Positions 8,946 through 17,870 are shown, counted from the stretch's first letter. The stretch is DNA of 64,000 bases from Martinezella tropici (GCF_008370325.1 NZ_VNIP01000006.1:682001-746000); one strand, 5' to 3'. The notes: generated from the letters alone by a model not told the origin. A program made the numbers and translations.

Positions 8946-9446
8946 ATGAGCCTTATGGAAATGGAAGTCGAACGACAATCGAATCCGGTCGACATGATCG
9001 AGTTCGTTGCTGCCAATAACGACTGGTCGTTCGAGCGGTCGGGCGAGGATGAAATCGCCATGACCGTCGAAGGGCGATGGACCGATTATCACGTCTCTTT
9101 TTCCTGGATGGAGGAGTTCGAGGCGCTGCACATAGCCTGCGCATTCGATGTCAAGGTTCCCGATCCGCGTGTCAACGAGGTGATCAAGCTCTTGTCCTGC
9201 ATCAACGGGCAGGTGCTGATGGGCCATTTCGATCTTTGGCGTCAGGAAGATATCGTCATCTTCCGGCAGTCGCTGCTGCTGTCCGGTGGGGCCGAGCCCA
9301 CCAACCGGCAGGTGGAAGTGCTGCTTTCCAATGCGCTTGACACTTGCGAGGCCTACTATCAGGCTTTCCAATTCGTGGTATGGTCCGGGCTCGACGCGAA
9401 CCGCGCCATGGAAGCCGTGCTTTTCGAAACGGTGGGCGAAGCGTGA
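8946..9446 (+). CDS. YbjN domain-containing protein
   Basis: The 166-residue YbjN-family protein has the type III secretion-chaperone-like fold, with motifs WTDYHVSFSWMEEFEALHIACAFD and the C-terminal helix YYQAFQFVVWSGLDANRAMEA. The family is widespread in alphaproteobacteria and lacks a settled function; E. coli YbjN affects motility and stress responses. The start at 8946 is chosen because AAGAAGG lies at 8933-8939; the longer frame from 8802 encodes an implausible Cys/Trp-rich leader. Its stop is 1 bp from the proC ATG, so the two are translationally linked. Confidence 0.9.
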   Translation: MSLMEMEVERQSNPVDMIEFVAANNDWSFERSGEDEIAMTVEGRWTDYHVSFSWMEEFEALHIACAFDVKVPDPRVNEVIKLLSCINGQVLMGHFDLWRQEDIVIFRQSLLLSGGAEPTNRQVEVLLSNALDTCEAYYQAFQFVVWSGLDANRAMEAVLFETVGEA

Positions 9447-9447
9447 C

Positions 9448-10287
9448 ATGACAGGTCAACAATCCGCCAGTGCATTCGTATCCTCCGGGCCGATCATGCT
9501 GATCGGCGCGGGAAATATGGGTGGCGCCCTGCTGACGGGATGGCTGAAGAACGGTGTGCCGGGGTCGTCGGTCATCATCGTCGATCCCAATCCGGCCGAG
9601 GCGATGCGGAAAATGATCGCGGATGCGGGTGCCAGCCATGTCACCGAAGCTCCCGCCGGCGTGACGGCCGGTGTTCTTTTCATCGCCGTCAAACCCCAGC
9701 TTATGGATGCGGTTCTGCCGCCGCTCAAATCGCTTGTGGGCGAAGGGACGGTCGTCGTCTCCATCGCTGCGGGCAAGACGCTCTCCTCGCTTCAACAGCA
9801 CCTCGGAGCGGCGGCGATGGTGCGAGCCATGCCGAATACGCCCGCCATGGTCGGACGCGGCGTGACCGGCGCTTTCGCGAATGCTGAAGTGAGCGATCAC
9901 CAGCGGCAGCTGGTTCACAACCTGTTGAAAGTGTCCGGCCCGGTCGAATGGGTGCCTGACGAGGCAGACATCGACTCGGTGACTGCGGTTTCGGGCAGCG
10001 GGCCAGCCTATGTTTTCTATCTCGTCGAATGCATGGCGGAGGCGGGCCGGAAGCTAGGCCTGCAGGCGGACCTCGCCATGCGGCTTGCACGGGAAACCGT
10101 CGCGGGGGCTGGTGAGCTGTTGCACCAGTCTCCCGACGACGCTTCGCGCCTGCGCCAGAACGTGACGTCTCCTGGCGGGACGACCGCTGCGGCGCTCAGT
10201 GTGCTGATGGCGGAAGACGGCATGCAGCCATTGTTCGATGCGGCCCTGGAAGCGGCACGCAAGCGGGCGCAGGAACTGGCCGGCTAG
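9448..10287 (+). CDS. proC: Pyrroline-5-carboxylate reductase
   Basis: ProC catalyses the last step of proline synthesis, reducing 1-pyrroline-5-carboxylate with NAD(P)H. The 279-residue protein starts with the Rossmann loop IMLIGAGNMGGALL (about 16-29), and carries VRAMPNTPAMVGRG and the C-terminal P5CR signature (VTAVSGSGPAYVFYLVE, then VTSPGGTTAAAL). The ATG at 9448 directly follows the ybjN-like stop, which fits the family N-terminus. In rhizobia this YbjN-ProC pairing is common. Confidence 0.96.
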   Translation: MTGQQSASAFVSSGPIMLIGAGNMGGALLTGWLKNGVPGSSVIIVDPNPAEAMRKMIADAGASHVTEAPAGVTAGVLFIAVKPQLMDAVLPPLKSLVGEGTVVVSIAAGKTLSSLQQHLGAAAMVRAMPNTPAMVGRGVTGAFANAEVSDHQRQLVHNLLKVSGPVEWVPDEADIDSVTAVSGSGPAYVFYLVECMAEAGRKLGLQADLAMRLARETVAGAGELLHQSPDDASRLRQNVTSPGGTTAAALSVLMAEDGMQPLFDAALEAARKRAQELAG

Positions 10288-10360
10288 CAATTTCAGGAAA
10301 AGTGCATAGCGGTAAAGAGATGGAACGGTTCAGCAGTTCCACGAAACGCTGAACTGTTTC
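10288..10360. repeat. Fragment of mosaic repeat with inverted repeat
   Basis: Just after proC, 10289-10313 matches the end of the mosaic repeat found at 1825 and 47533 (the block ttccaggaaaagtgc with changes). It is followed by GTTCAGC (10328-10334) and GCTGAAC (10348-10354), a 7-bp inverted repeat that could fold as the 3' hairpin of the ybjN-proC message. The copy is too short and diverged to call with certainty. Confidence 0.45.
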
Positions 10361-10383
10361 AGGTTTTCGATAAAGGGCAGGGC

Positions 10384-10725
10384 ATGGCGGAAGAGATCAC
10401 CTATGGCGATTTCGAACGGGTGGATATCCGTGTCGGAACGATCATCGAAGCGGAGACCTTTCCGGAAGCACGCAAGCCCGCCTACAAGCTCAGGATCGAT
10501 TTCGGGCCGGAGATCGGCATCAAGCGTTCCTCCGCGCAGATCACCGTGCATTATACGCCGGAAGCCCTCGTCGGGCGGCAGGTGCTTGCGGTGGTCAATT
10601 TTCCACCTCGCCAGATCGGACCGGTGCGTTCAGAAGTGCTGACCCTCGGCTTCGAGGATGAGGCGGGAGCGATCGTTCTTGCCGCAGTGACCCAGCCGGT
10701 GCCGAATGGCAAAAGGATGATGTGA
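10384..10725 (+). CDS. csaA: CsaA-type tRNA-binding domain protein
   Basis: The 113-residue single OB-fold protein is of the EMAPII/tRNA-binding family: [19 protein letters not shown], then [20 protein letters not shown] and the C-terminal GKRMM. B. subtilis CsaA has export-chaperone activity and related domains bind tRNA; the role in rhizobia is unproven. It lies 96 bp after proC on the same strand and is convergent with the DUF1349 gene. Confidence 0.92.
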   Translation: MAEEITYGDFERVDIRVGTIIEAETFPEARKPAYKLRIDFGPEIGIKRSSAQITVHYTPEALVGRQVLAVVNFPPRQIGPVRSEVLTLGFEDEAGAIVLAAVTQPVPNGKRMM

Positions 10726-10761
10726 GCGACCGCTTCCTTTCGGATCGCGGGGAAAAGAGGC

Positions 10762-11343
10762 TCAGTGAATATCCCTTGACACAGGATCGGTCAGGCTGAA
10801 ACCGAGGAATTCCGCCTCGAAGCCTTCGCGCTGCGGCGAGCAGAAGGCCGGACCGACCAATACGTCCTCCAGCGTCGGATCGAACCAGGTGAGTCTTGCC
10901 ATGCGCCATTCGCTCATCCGGTCGGTGCGATACTGGATGAAGAGGGCGTCGCCGTTGCGCGTGACCCGCGCGGACATGACGTCGAAGTCGTGATCGAGCC
11001 GGAAAGCGGACCAGTCGGAATTCCCGTTGGTGACGACGACGCTGAAATGCTTGGCGCCGTCGGTATATTCGATCCCGCATTTCATCCAATGCCTGGCGTC
11101 GTGGCGGACCATCAGGCCGGCTTGATCGTAAAGCTCTCGATAATGTCCGATGAACGTCACTTCGGCGGTGAAATCGCCACGGCGGGGCATGCCGAGAAAA
11201 TGGCCGTCGTCGCGATGGAAGCCGTAATAGGTTTCCTGCCAGAAATCGGTCTTGCTGGCGGAACGGACGAACAGCCGGCCTTGGTTCATTTCCCACAGCG
11301 GCGGCGTGTTCAGCCAGTGCATGCCATCAATATCGATCGGCAT
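10762..11343 (-). CDS. DUF1349 domain-containing protein
   Basis: The 193-residue protein of the DUF1349 family (concanavalin-A-like beta sandwich) carries the conserved stretches TDFWQETYYGFHRDDGHF, DQAGLMVR near 77 and MKCGIEYTDG. Some members are called regulation of enolase 1 proteins, without a proven reaction. There is no signal peptide, so it should be cytoplasmic. The histidine-kinase gene ends 18 bp beyond the end of the two-component operon upstream on the same strand, so DUF1349 is probably the last gene of that operon or is read through from it. Confidence 0.85.
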   Translation of the reverse strand: MPIDIDGMHWLNTPPLWEMNQGRLFVRSASKTDFWQETYYGFHRDDGHFLGMPRRGDFTAEVTFIGHYRELYDQAGLMVRHDARHWMKCGIEYTDGAKHFSVVVTNGNSDWSAFRLDHDFDVMSARVTRNGDALFIQYRTDRMSEWRMARLTWFDPTLEDVLVGPAFCSPQREGFEAEFLGFSLTDPVSRDIH

Positions 11344-11355
11344 AAAATGTCCCCC

Positions 11356-12738
11356 TCATGCAGGAATGCGGATCGTTGCGCGCAGGCCGCCGAGCGGGCT
11401 GTCTCCGAGCGTGACGTTACCGCCATGGCTGCGGGCTATATCGCGCGCGATGGCAAGGCCGAGGCCCGTGCCTGATTTGTCGAGGTTGCGCGCGGTATCC
11501 AGCCGGAAGAACGGCTTGAAGACGTCGTCCCGCGCTTCGACAGGAATGCCGGGTCCGTCGTCGTCGAAGACGATCGTCAGCCATTTGGCGCTGTGCCGGG
11601 CCTCGACGCGGAGGCTGTTGGCATAACGGCGGGCGTTGGTGGCGAGATTGGTCGCCAGGCGCGTAAAGGCGTTGGGCCGGACGGAGATCTCATCGTCGCC
11701 ATCGATCGAGAAGCTCATGGATTTGCCATGCAGCGTGAAGTCCTGTCGGATCTTTTCCAGGATGTCGCTAAGTTTGAACTGGCCGACATCTTCCTCCGCT
11801 TCGCCGCGGGCGAAGGCCATATAGCCCTCGAGCATGCTCTGCATGTCCTCGACATCCTCGCTGAGGCCGACGAGATCGGGATTGTCGCCGACAAGGGCGA
11901 GCTGCAGCTTGAAACGGGTCAGCACCGTTCGCAGGTCATGGCTGACGCCGGAGAGCATGGCCGTGCGCTGCTCGATCTGCCGTTCGATGCGCTCGCGCAT
12001 CAGGATGAAGGCGAGGCCGGCGCGACGTATCTCGTCGGCGCCGCGGGGGGAATAGTTTTCCAGCCGCTGTCCCTTGCCGAAGCTTTCCGCGGCCTGGGCC
12101 AGCGCCAGGATCGGGCGGATCTGGCCACGCAGAAAAAGCACTGCGATGCCGATCAGCACCAACGAGGTGCCGACCATCCACAGAATGAAGATATGAGTAT
12201 TGGAGGCATAGGTCTGGCTGCGCTTGGCGAAGACGCGCAGCACCTTGTCGGGCAGCTTGATGCGGATCTCGACCAGGCTGGAATTGCCGACGGTATCGAT
12301 CCAGAAGGGCAGGTTGATCTGATCGCGGATCTCATCGCTCAGAATGCCGTCGAGGATCGAAAAGAAGGGTTTCTCGGCGGGCGGCGGCAGCTCGCCGCCG
12401 GGCTCGATCGAAATGGCGAGATCGAGCTTCTGGCGCGCCATCTGGGTCACGGCCGAATAGTCGGCATCCTGCGGATAGGTCTGGATGATGGTGATGATGG
12501 CGGCGATGTCCCGCGTGGTCGCCATCGACAGCCGCTGCGTCACCATCTGCCAGTGGCGTTCCATGAAGACGATGGTCACGACCGCCTGCAAGATGATCAT
12601 CGGCAGGATGAAGATCAGCAGCGAGCGGGCATAAAGGCCGGTTGGGAGAACATACCGGCGCAGCCAGCGCGTCAGCCACCGGAGCCCGTTGGAGGGCGTG
12701 TGGTCCTGGTCGCGCCTGATCGAATCGAAAGTCACCAT
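11356..12738 (-). CDS. EnvZ-like sensor histidine kinase
   Basis: The 460-residue kinase has TM1 at about 39-58, a roughly 125-residue periplasmic domain, TM2 at about 183-203, a HAMP domain (204-256) and an H-box with phospho-accepting H267 in GVSHDLRTVLTR. The N box is NLATNARRYA, and the G boxes are FDDDGPGIP and GTGLGLAI. It should sense an envelope or osmotic signal and phosphorylate the response regulator encoded 22 bp upstream. The H-box has VLTR instead of the common PLTR. The ligand is unknown. Confidence 0.94.
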   Translation of the reverse strand: MVTFDSIRRDQDHTPSNGLRWLTRWLRRYVLPTGLYARSLLIFILPMIILQAVVTIVFMERHWQMVTQRLSMATTRDIAAIITIIQTYPQDADYSAVTQMARQKLDLAISIEPGGELPPPAEKPFFSILDGILSDEIRDQINLPFWIDTVGNSSLVEIRIKLPDKVLRVFAKRSQTYASNTHIFILWMVGTSLVLIGIAVLFLRGQIRPILALAQAAESFGKGQRLENYSPRGADEIRRAGLAFILMRERIERQIEQRTAMLSGVSHDLRTVLTRFKLQLALVGDNPDLVGLSEDVEDMQSMLEGYMAFARGEAEEDVGQFKLSDILEKIRQDFTLHGKSMSFSIDGDDEISVRPNAFTRLATNLATNARRYANSLRVEARHSAKWLTIVFDDDGPGIPVEARDDVFKPFFRLDTARNLDKSGTGLGLAIARDIARSHGGNVTLGDSPLGGLRATIRIPA

Positions 12739-12760
12739 CGCTTGATCCCGCGGGCCGATC

Positions 12761-13462
12761 TCAGTCTATGCTCAGGCGGTAGCCTATGCCACGCACCGTC
12801 TGCAGCCAGATAGGGTTGGCCGGGTCGTCTTCAATCTTGCGACGCAGCCGGTTGATCTGCACGTCGATGGTCCGCTCGCCCACTTCGGCATCGCTGCCGA
12901 TCAGCTCATGACGCGGGATCGTCTCGCCGGCGCGCTTCGCGAAGAGCAGCATGATTTCCTGCTCGCGGTCGGTCAGGCGGATGAGTTCCGCCGCCTTCTT
13001 GAGTTCCTTGCGCGTCAGAGAAAACGTATAGGGGCCGAACATGACGAGCTCGATCTTCGGGGAATCGGCGGGGGTGTTGCGCCGAAGTATGTTGTTGATG
13101 CGCAGCACCAGCTCGCGCGGATCGAAGGGTTTCGGCAGATAGTCGTCCGCGCCGGCCTCGAGGCCCGCTATGCGGGAGTCGGCTTCGGCAAGCGCCGTCA
13201 GCATGATGATCGGAATGTTCTTGATGGCGCGCAGGCTCGATGTCAGCGTGATCCCGGATTCGCCGGGCATCATCACATCCATGATGATGAGGTCGAAATC
13301 GAGCCCTTCCAGTTTGCGGCGGGCCTCGGCACCATCGGCGGCAGCCGTTACCCGGAAGCCCTTCTCCATCAGGTAACGGTTGAGGAGGGCGCGGATACGC
13401 GTGTCGTCATCCACGACCAGAAGATGTGCTGCATCATCCGAGATTGCTGTTTTTATCGTCAT
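12761..13462 (-). CDS. OmpR-family response regulator
   Basis: The 233-residue protein has a receiver domain (1-125; acidic pocket VVDDD, phospho-acceptor D62 in IIMDVMMPG, T and K of LTA and LPKPFD) followed by a winged-helix OmpR/PhoB DNA-binding domain ending in VGERTIDVQINRLRRKIEDDPANP and TVRGIGYRL. It pairs with the kinase gene 22 bp downstream. The promoter lies in the 78-bp gap before the MarR-type gene, or the three genes may be read together. Confidence 0.95.
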   Translation of the reverse strand: MTIKTAISDDAAHLLVVDDDTRIRALLNRYLMEKGFRVTAAADGAEARRKLEGLDFDLIIMDVMMPGESGITLTSSLRAIKNIPIIMLTALAEADSRIAGLEAGADDYLPKPFDPRELVLRINNILRRNTPADSPKIELVMFGPYTFSLTRKELKKAAELIRLTDREQEIMLLFAKRAGETIPRHELIGSDAEVGERTIDVQINRLRRKIEDDPANPIWLQTVRGIGYRLSID

Positions 13463-13540
13463 TCGATCCGTCTCGATCCTGTCCTACCCCTAGATTGAGA
13501 TGAGGCATTCCGCGCCGGCCCCCGCGGGTTTGGATTGCCG

Positions 13541-14053
13541 TCACTTCTCGGTCTGCATTCCCCTCAGGAAACGTTTCACACTTTCGCGCGTCGCTTCCGA
13601 CGCGCCTTCGAATGCCCGTTCAATGCGGCGCGATTGCGGCTCGGCCAGCGCCAGAGCCAGATCGCGGCCAGCCCGCGTGGGGTATAGCTTGCGCTGCCGC
13701 CGATCCTCCGGACCGGCAACCTGCCGAATATAACCCGAATCGATCAATTGTTTGAGAACCCGTGCCAAACTCTGTTTGGTGATCTGCAACGTTTCCAGAA
13801 GGTCCGCAACGGTCATGCCGGGTTCGCGGTTAACGAAATGGACGACGCGATGATGAGCGCGCCCGAAGCCGCTCTTGACGAGAATCTGGTCCGGATCCGA
13901 AACGAAATCGCGGTAGGCGAAGAAAAGCAGCTCGATCACCTCGAAATCGACGCTTCCCGCATTCTGCATCGGTGTTTCCAGCAGCTCGATCTTTGCCGCG
14001 TTCTGGCTCATCTGTCGTGGCACGCTGGCACTTCCTTTCCAATTTTGGAGCAT
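13541..14053 (-). CDS. MarR family transcriptional regulator
   Basis: The 170-residue regulator has a MarR winged helix: the HTH MTVADLLETLQITKQSLARVLKQL (about 90-115) and the wing GPEDRRQRKLYPT. The N-terminal 28 residues before SVDFEVIELL look extra, so a later in-frame ATG (MSQNAAKIE or MQNAGSVDF) might be the true start. It probably represses itself: an inverted repeat TGTCA-N7-TGACA sits 22 bp upstream of the annotated start. It is encoded upstream of the OmpR-type regulator on the same strand. Confidence 0.9.
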   Translation of the reverse strand: MLQNWKGSASVPRQMSQNAAKIELLETPMQNAGSVDFEVIELLFFAYRDFVSDPDQILVKSGFGRAHHRVVHFVNREPGMTVADLLETLQITKQSLARVLKQLIDSGYIRQVAGPEDRRQRKLYPTRAGRDLALALAEPQSRRIERAFEGASEATRESVKRFLRGMQTEK

Positions 14054-14074
14054 CCGGGAAACTTACGCAAAAAT

Positions 14075-14095
14075 ATGTCAGCTTCGTTGACACAT
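14075..14095. promoter_or_regulatory. Inverted repeat, possible MarR operator
   Basis: TGTCA (14076-14080) and TGACA (14088-14092), separated by 7 bp and flanked by AT/AT, form a 17-bp dyad directly upstream of the MarR-type gene. Size and place fit MarR autoregulation; this is inference. Confidence 0.45.
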
Positions 14096-14433
14096 TTTTA
14101 CGCCATCGACTGTTTTCGCACAATTGCTGCACGGTGCAAACGACGTTGCCGCATCGGAAAATTACGCGCGCGGCCCCGCAAAATTCCAATATATCTCGTA
14201 TTTTCCCTTGCTGCATCTCGTGGATAGAGCGCGGTGGAAACGATAATCAACCCTTGGTGTGACAGTGAGGGCAATCGTTGCGGACCATGGCGGGAAAAGA
14301 GGCCGCCTAAATACGATCGAATGGCGCGGCATTCGACGCGGATCCGGCAAGTGCCGGCTTTGCCGACATACTCCGTGTCATCCCACTCCGAAACGCGGAT
14401 GGACGGAGGCTGGTGCCGGTGGACCAGCATGAG
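14096..14433. other. Intergenic region without recognisable gene
   Basis: Open frames here in all six phases are short, Arg/Ser-rich and without ribosome sites, and none looks like a protein. The 5' half is AT-rich (around 14130-14220) and probably holds the promoter of the MarR-type gene on the minus strand. Confidence 0.4.
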
Positions 14434-14479
14434 AAATCCGCACAAGCCGGATGAGTTGCTCCGCCGGCCTGTGCGATTT
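14434..14479 (-). terminator. Terminator hairpin of the glycine-zipper gene
   Basis: Arms 14434-14450 and 14464-14479 pair over about 15 bp with one bulge (AAATCGCACAGGCCGG on minus), ending in GATTTCTC. The T-tract is short, so it could be a stabilising 3' hairpin rather than a full terminator. Confidence 0.6.
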
Positions 14480-14486
14480 GATGAAT

Positions 14487-14750
14487 TTACGACTTGCGGC
14501 CGAGAACCGCGCCAACAATGGCGGAAAGCACGCCGCCGGCGACCAGTGAGGATATGCCTTGCGCGATGAGGCCGGTAAGCGCTTCACTGCCGATCAGATT
14601 AAGGATCAGGCCGCCGCCAAGGCCACCGATGGCGCCGGCGATGGTTCTTGCGACAAGATTTATCCCATCCTGCTTCAAAACGGCGCTCGCGGCGTTGCCA
14701 CCGATCGCACCGGCTATCAATTGTGTGATGATAGGCCCTAAACTTTCCAT
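14487..14750 (-). CDS. Small hydrophobic glycine-zipper protein
   Basis: The 87-residue protein is almost entirely hydrophobic, with repeated GxxxG-type patterns (AGAIGG, AIGGLGGGLI, VAGGVLSAIVGAVLG) and a charged C-terminus GRKS. It probably spans the inner membrane as two or three close-packed helices and may oligomerise. I know it only as a conserved rhizobial hypothetical. A terminator-like hairpin follows immediately, supporting a monocistronic gene. Confidence 0.75.
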   Translation of the reverse strand: MESLGPIITQLIAGAIGGNAASAVLKQDGINLVARTIAGAIGGLGGGLILNLIGSEALTGLIAQGISSLVAGGVLSAIVGAVLGRKS

Positions 14751-14999
14751 GACTACCCTTCTCCCATTGCTCCGGAAGACACTCCCGGATCCCCTCTCGT
14801 CGCGTCCCGGATTGCTACAGCAGGAAGCGGCGATAATCCTCAGTGGGTATTAGGATTACATCAAGCAAGGATCGCTGCAAATAGAAGGGCAACCCAAACG
14901 GGAGAATTCTGCAATAATTTCAGGGGAAATCCGCGATGTGGGCTTGCGGCCGGTCAGTCGCAAGCCAATTTCGCCATCCTGTTCGGCCCTGCGGGCGAA

Positions 15000-15632
15000 T
15001 CAGCGGTAGACGTAGACGATGCGACGCGTTCCCGGATCGATCAGGACCGGTTGGTTGTTCACTTCGACATAGCTGTACTGATAATCCGGAATGCGATGTA
15101 CTTCCACGCTTTGCGGAACCGTGGCGCCGACGACCAGGTCGCCGTTCAGCTGGACCGCATCGACCGGATTGTCGTCGATATAGGTTCGGATTTCCTCAGG
15201 TGGCGTGATCGCGACCACATTGCCCTGATCGACGGGGCCGAGCAATTGGTCATCCGGAGCAGGCCGTGCGGTCCGGACACTACCGGTCCTTACGGGATCG
15301 GTCTGCTCGTAGGTGATGGTGGGAATACCGAGATCATCACGATGGTCCTGGACCACAACCGACGCGCCGTTCTGTTCGACGCTGAGATACTGGGCATAGA
15401 CCCAGCCTCGCATGCCGTTAACATCGACACGGCACCAGCGGCTGCCTTCGATGCAGCCATCCAGCGTCGCCTCGGATCCGCGCGTTGCGACGCCGACGGT
15501 CGGGAATTCCGCGCCCGGGCCGGAGCGAACTTCGATGTCGGTGGCGGTGGTTGCGGACATTTCAGCCTGGGCCAGGCCCGCACTGGCGGCAAGAATGACA
15601 CCGGCCAGCAGCATGTTTCTCTTCAAGGACAT
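15000..15632 (-). CDS. SH3b and DUF1236 domain secreted protein
   Basis: The 210-residue protein has a clear Sec signal peptide (cleavage after LAQA-E at about 23), a bacterial SH3 domain at about 25-85 (VRSGPGAEFPTVGVATRGSEA, WCRVDVNGMRGWVYAQYL) and a C-terminal DUF1236 module (VPQSVEVHRIPDYQYSYVEVN, ending IVYVYR). It should be periplasmic and may bind peptidoglycan or other envelope partners. It stands alone between the glycine-zipper gene and the MBL hydrolase. The 249 bp beyond its stop hold no gene I can support. Confidence 0.9.
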   Translation of the reverse strand: MSLKRNMLLAGVILAASAGLAQAEMSATTATDIEVRSGPGAEFPTVGVATRGSEATLDGCIEGSRWCRVDVNGMRGWVYAQYLSVEQNGASVVVQDHRDDLGIPTITYEQTDPVRTGSVRTARPAPDDQLLGPVDQGNVVAITPPEEIRTYIDDNPVDAVQLNGDLVVGATVPQSVEVHRIPDYQYSYVEVNNQPVLIDPGTRRIVYVYR

Positions 15633-15880
15633 TGGTTCTCTCCTTCTGGCCTCTAAAGACCTATCCTCAACGCTTCGGGTGCTTCAGTGTTCCGGCTGGC
15701 CTGCCTGGATCGTGTTGTCGTCGAATGAACCTACATTTAAGCGTTTGAATTCTTTATATTTATTCGCCATTTCTCAAGCCAAAGACCGGCTTTCGCACCG
15801 CTTTGAAGCCGGCAGGGGCTGTTTTGCCGGAGGTTTGCGGCTATATCCGCAGCAGGACGATCAAACAGACGAGGCGCTCC

Positions 15881-16525
15881 ATGGGCATGCTCCAGGCCGG
15901 TATCATTCCGGTGACTCCCTTCGAACAGAATTGCACCATCCTGTTCGATCCGGAGACCAAAGAGGGCGTCGTGGTCGATCCGGGCGGCGATGTCGATATC
16001 ATCCTGCAGACCGTACGTGAGAACGGCATCACCTTGAAGGCGATCTGGCTGACCCATGGTCATATCGATCACGCCGGCGGCGCCGACGAGCTGCGCGAGG
16101 CGCTTGGGATCGAGGTGATCGGCCCGCATGAGGACGATCGTTTCCTGTTGGAGGACATCGAGGCCAAGGGCAAGATGTTCAACATTACCGGCGTGCGCAA
16201 TGTCGTTCCGGACCGCTTCCTGAAGGAGGGCGACAAGCTCTCCTTCGGCGAGCATGAGTTCGAGGTTTTCCACTGCCCCGGCCATGCACCCGGCCATGTC
16301 ATCTATTTCAATCGCAAGCAGGGGTTCGCCCATCTCGGCGACGTGCTGTTCAACGGTTCGATCGGAAGAACGGATTTGCCTGGCGGCAATCACCAGCAGT
16401 TGCTGGAATCGATCCGCGACAAGGTCTTTCCGCTGGGTGATGAGGTCGGCTTCATCTGCGGTCACGGGCCAGGCAGCCGGATCGGCGACGAGCGTCGCAC
16501 CAATCCCTTCCTGCGCGGATTGTGA
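15881..16525 (+). CDS. MBL-fold metallo-hydrolase (glyoxalase II-like, YcbL type)
   Basis: The 214-residue protein has the metallo-beta-lactamase metal motif THGHIDHAGG at about 58-67, further ligands in CPGHAPGHVIYF and HLGDVLF, and the C-terminal CGHGPGSRIGDERRTNPFL typical of the type II glyoxalase-like YcbL group. The probable reaction is hydrolysis of a thioester such as S-lactoylglutathione, which is inference from the family. The start at 15881 gives the family N-terminus MGMLQAGIIPVTPFEQNC; the longer frame from 15803 is unlikely. Confidence 0.92.
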   Translation: MGMLQAGIIPVTPFEQNCTILFDPETKEGVVVDPGGDVDIILQTVRENGITLKAIWLTHGHIDHAGGADELREALGIEVIGPHEDDRFLLEDIEAKGKMFNITGVRNVVPDRFLKEGDKLSFGEHEFEVFHCPGHAPGHVIYFNRKQGFAHLGDVLFNGSIGRTDLPGGNHQQLLESIRDKVFPLGDEVGFICGHGPGSRIGDERRTNPFLRGL

Positions 16526-16526
16526 A

Positions 16527-16552
16527 AAAGCGCCGCTCGAAAGCAGCGCTTT
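16527..16552. terminator. Bidirectional terminator between MBL gene and BA14K gene
   Basis: AAAGCGCcGCT (16527-16537) pairs with AGCaGCGCTTT (16542-16552) around a cgaa tetraloop. A-run and T-run flanks on the two sides suit both convergent genes. Confidence 0.8.
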
Positions 16553-16576
16553 GGCTCCTCAGTAGCCGATCACCTA

Positions 16577-17011
16577 TCAGTCGGCCGCGCAGAAATGGCG
16601 CATGCCGTCAAAGCCGACATAGGTGCCGGTGCGGCCATCGAAACTTCTATAGCGGTCGTAGCAATAACGCATCCATGCGGACGACCAGGGACGCAGACCG
16701 TATGCCGGCGCTGGCGCATAATAGCTGACGTCGCGCTCGACATAGACGCGGCGCGGTGCTGGGCGATAGTAGTAGCCAGAGGGAGGCGCGTCGTAGCCCG
16801 GGTCGACATAGGCCGGTGCCGGCTCGACATAGCGCGGCTGGCTGGCGATAGCAGAACCGACGATCAGGCCGGTAGCCAGCCCGGCGGCACCGAGCGCCCA
16901 TCCATCGCGATTGTGATGACGCCATTCATCGGCGGACGCGGCGCTCATGGAAGTTACCGTCAGTGCCGCGGCGACGGCGGACATGACGAGCGTTTTGCCG
17001 AGTATGGTCAT
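16577..17011 (-). CDS. BA14K family protein
   Basis: The 144-residue protein has a signal peptide (cleavage near ASA-DE, about 28), a short hydrophobic stretch LGAAGLATGLIVGSAI, a Pro/Tyr-rich middle (APAYVDPGYDAPPSGYYY) and the BA14K C-terminal motif WMRYCYDRYRSFDGRTGTYV with a final HFC. The Brucella homolog is an immunoreactive 14-kDa lectin-like protein that affects LPS. It is likely exported to the envelope. Confidence 0.93.
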   Translation of the reverse strand: MTILGKTLVMSAVAAALTVTSMSAASADEWRHHNRDGWALGAAGLATGLIVGSAIASQPRYVEPAPAYVDPGYDAPPSGYYYRPAPRRVYVERDVSYYAPAPAYGLRPWSSAWMRYCYDRYRSFDGRTGTYVGFDGMRHFCAAD

Positions 17012-17101
17012 TGGCCTATCCTATAACGGAAGCGGGATGACTGTCATTCCCGCTCTTTCATGGGGTAGACTATACGGGACAAACTGAATACAGACTGAAT
17101 G

Positions 17102-17125
17102 ACAAAACCCGGCATCGCTGCCGGG
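17102..17125 (-). terminator. Terminator of cspA
   Basis: CCCGGCA-gcga-TGCCGGG on the minus strand (17108-17125) is followed by TTTTGTC, directly after the cold-shock gene. Confidence 0.9.
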
Positions 17126-17157
17126 CCTCAACTCGAATTGATAGCCGTTAAGGCGTC

Positions 17158-17373
17158 TCAGCCTGCAATCTGCAGATTGACGGCCTTCGGTCCCTTGCCG
17201 CGGCGATCCGGTTCCGTGTCGAAGCTTACCTTCTGGTTTTCCGACAATCCTGCCAGACCAGAAGCCTGAACTGCAGAAATATGTACAAAGATGTCCGCGC
17301 CACCCTTGTCCGGTTTAATGAAACCGAAGCCCTTATCGGTATTAAAAAACTTTACAGTGCCAGTCTCGGCCAT
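17158..17373 (-). CDS. cspA: Cold-shock protein
   Basis: The 71-residue CSD-fold single-strand nucleic-acid binder has RNP1 KGFGFI (about 14-19) and RNP2 DIFVHI, and the rhizobial ending KGPKAVNLQIAG. It should act as an RNA chaperone. AAAAGGA lies just upstream of the ATG. The region upstream (17374-17600) is long and without genes, as expected for a cold-shock mRNA with a structured 5' UTR, though no classic cold box was identified. Confidence 0.96.
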   Translation of the reverse strand: MAETGTVKFFNTDKGFGFIKPDKGGADIFVHISAVQASGLAGLSENQKVSFDTEPDRRGKGPKAVNLQIAG

Positions 17374-17870
17374 GCCTCAGGTCCTTTTCTCTCTGCCCAC
17401 CATCCACACGGGCAGCATTACTTCCTTACCCTTGCGGGCGCTTGCAGGCAGTTCTCGAATTTTGAAGGAAAAGGTCCCCGTAACTCGGCATGATCTCGAT
17501 GCGATGTTTGCCACCCCGCTTCTCGATCAAGCTGACCGGAATATTAGCGTTTCCGGCGCGCAATTCTATTAGGACTTCCCATGCTCTAAAAATGCCCGAA
17601 CACCGTTGAGAGTGCTGTGTTTATGGCAAATTGGCAAGCAAAAGTTTTTTAACGTATCGGAAGAGGCACAATAGTGTAATGCGATTGTGTTATTGCGATT
17701 CGCAATTTTTCCCACTTCGAAACAAGTTTCTAAGGTTTTTCCATCGCTCGCGATATAGTTTTGATGAAATTTTCCCAAATCGGCCGGTGCGAACGCTCAT
17801 TTTCGATTGTTCGGAAAAATTTCAGCAAAGTCTGTCGAAAGCCGACGAAAGCATGCATTTCAGGGCTTTT
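17374..17870. other. AT-rich intergenic region upstream of cspA
   Basis: No supported gene lies here. The short frames at 17569-17778 (minus) and 17631-18101 (plus) lack ribosome sites and coding-like composition. The segment 17600-17870 is markedly AT-rich for this genome and should contain the cspA promoter on the minus strand. Confidence 0.4.
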
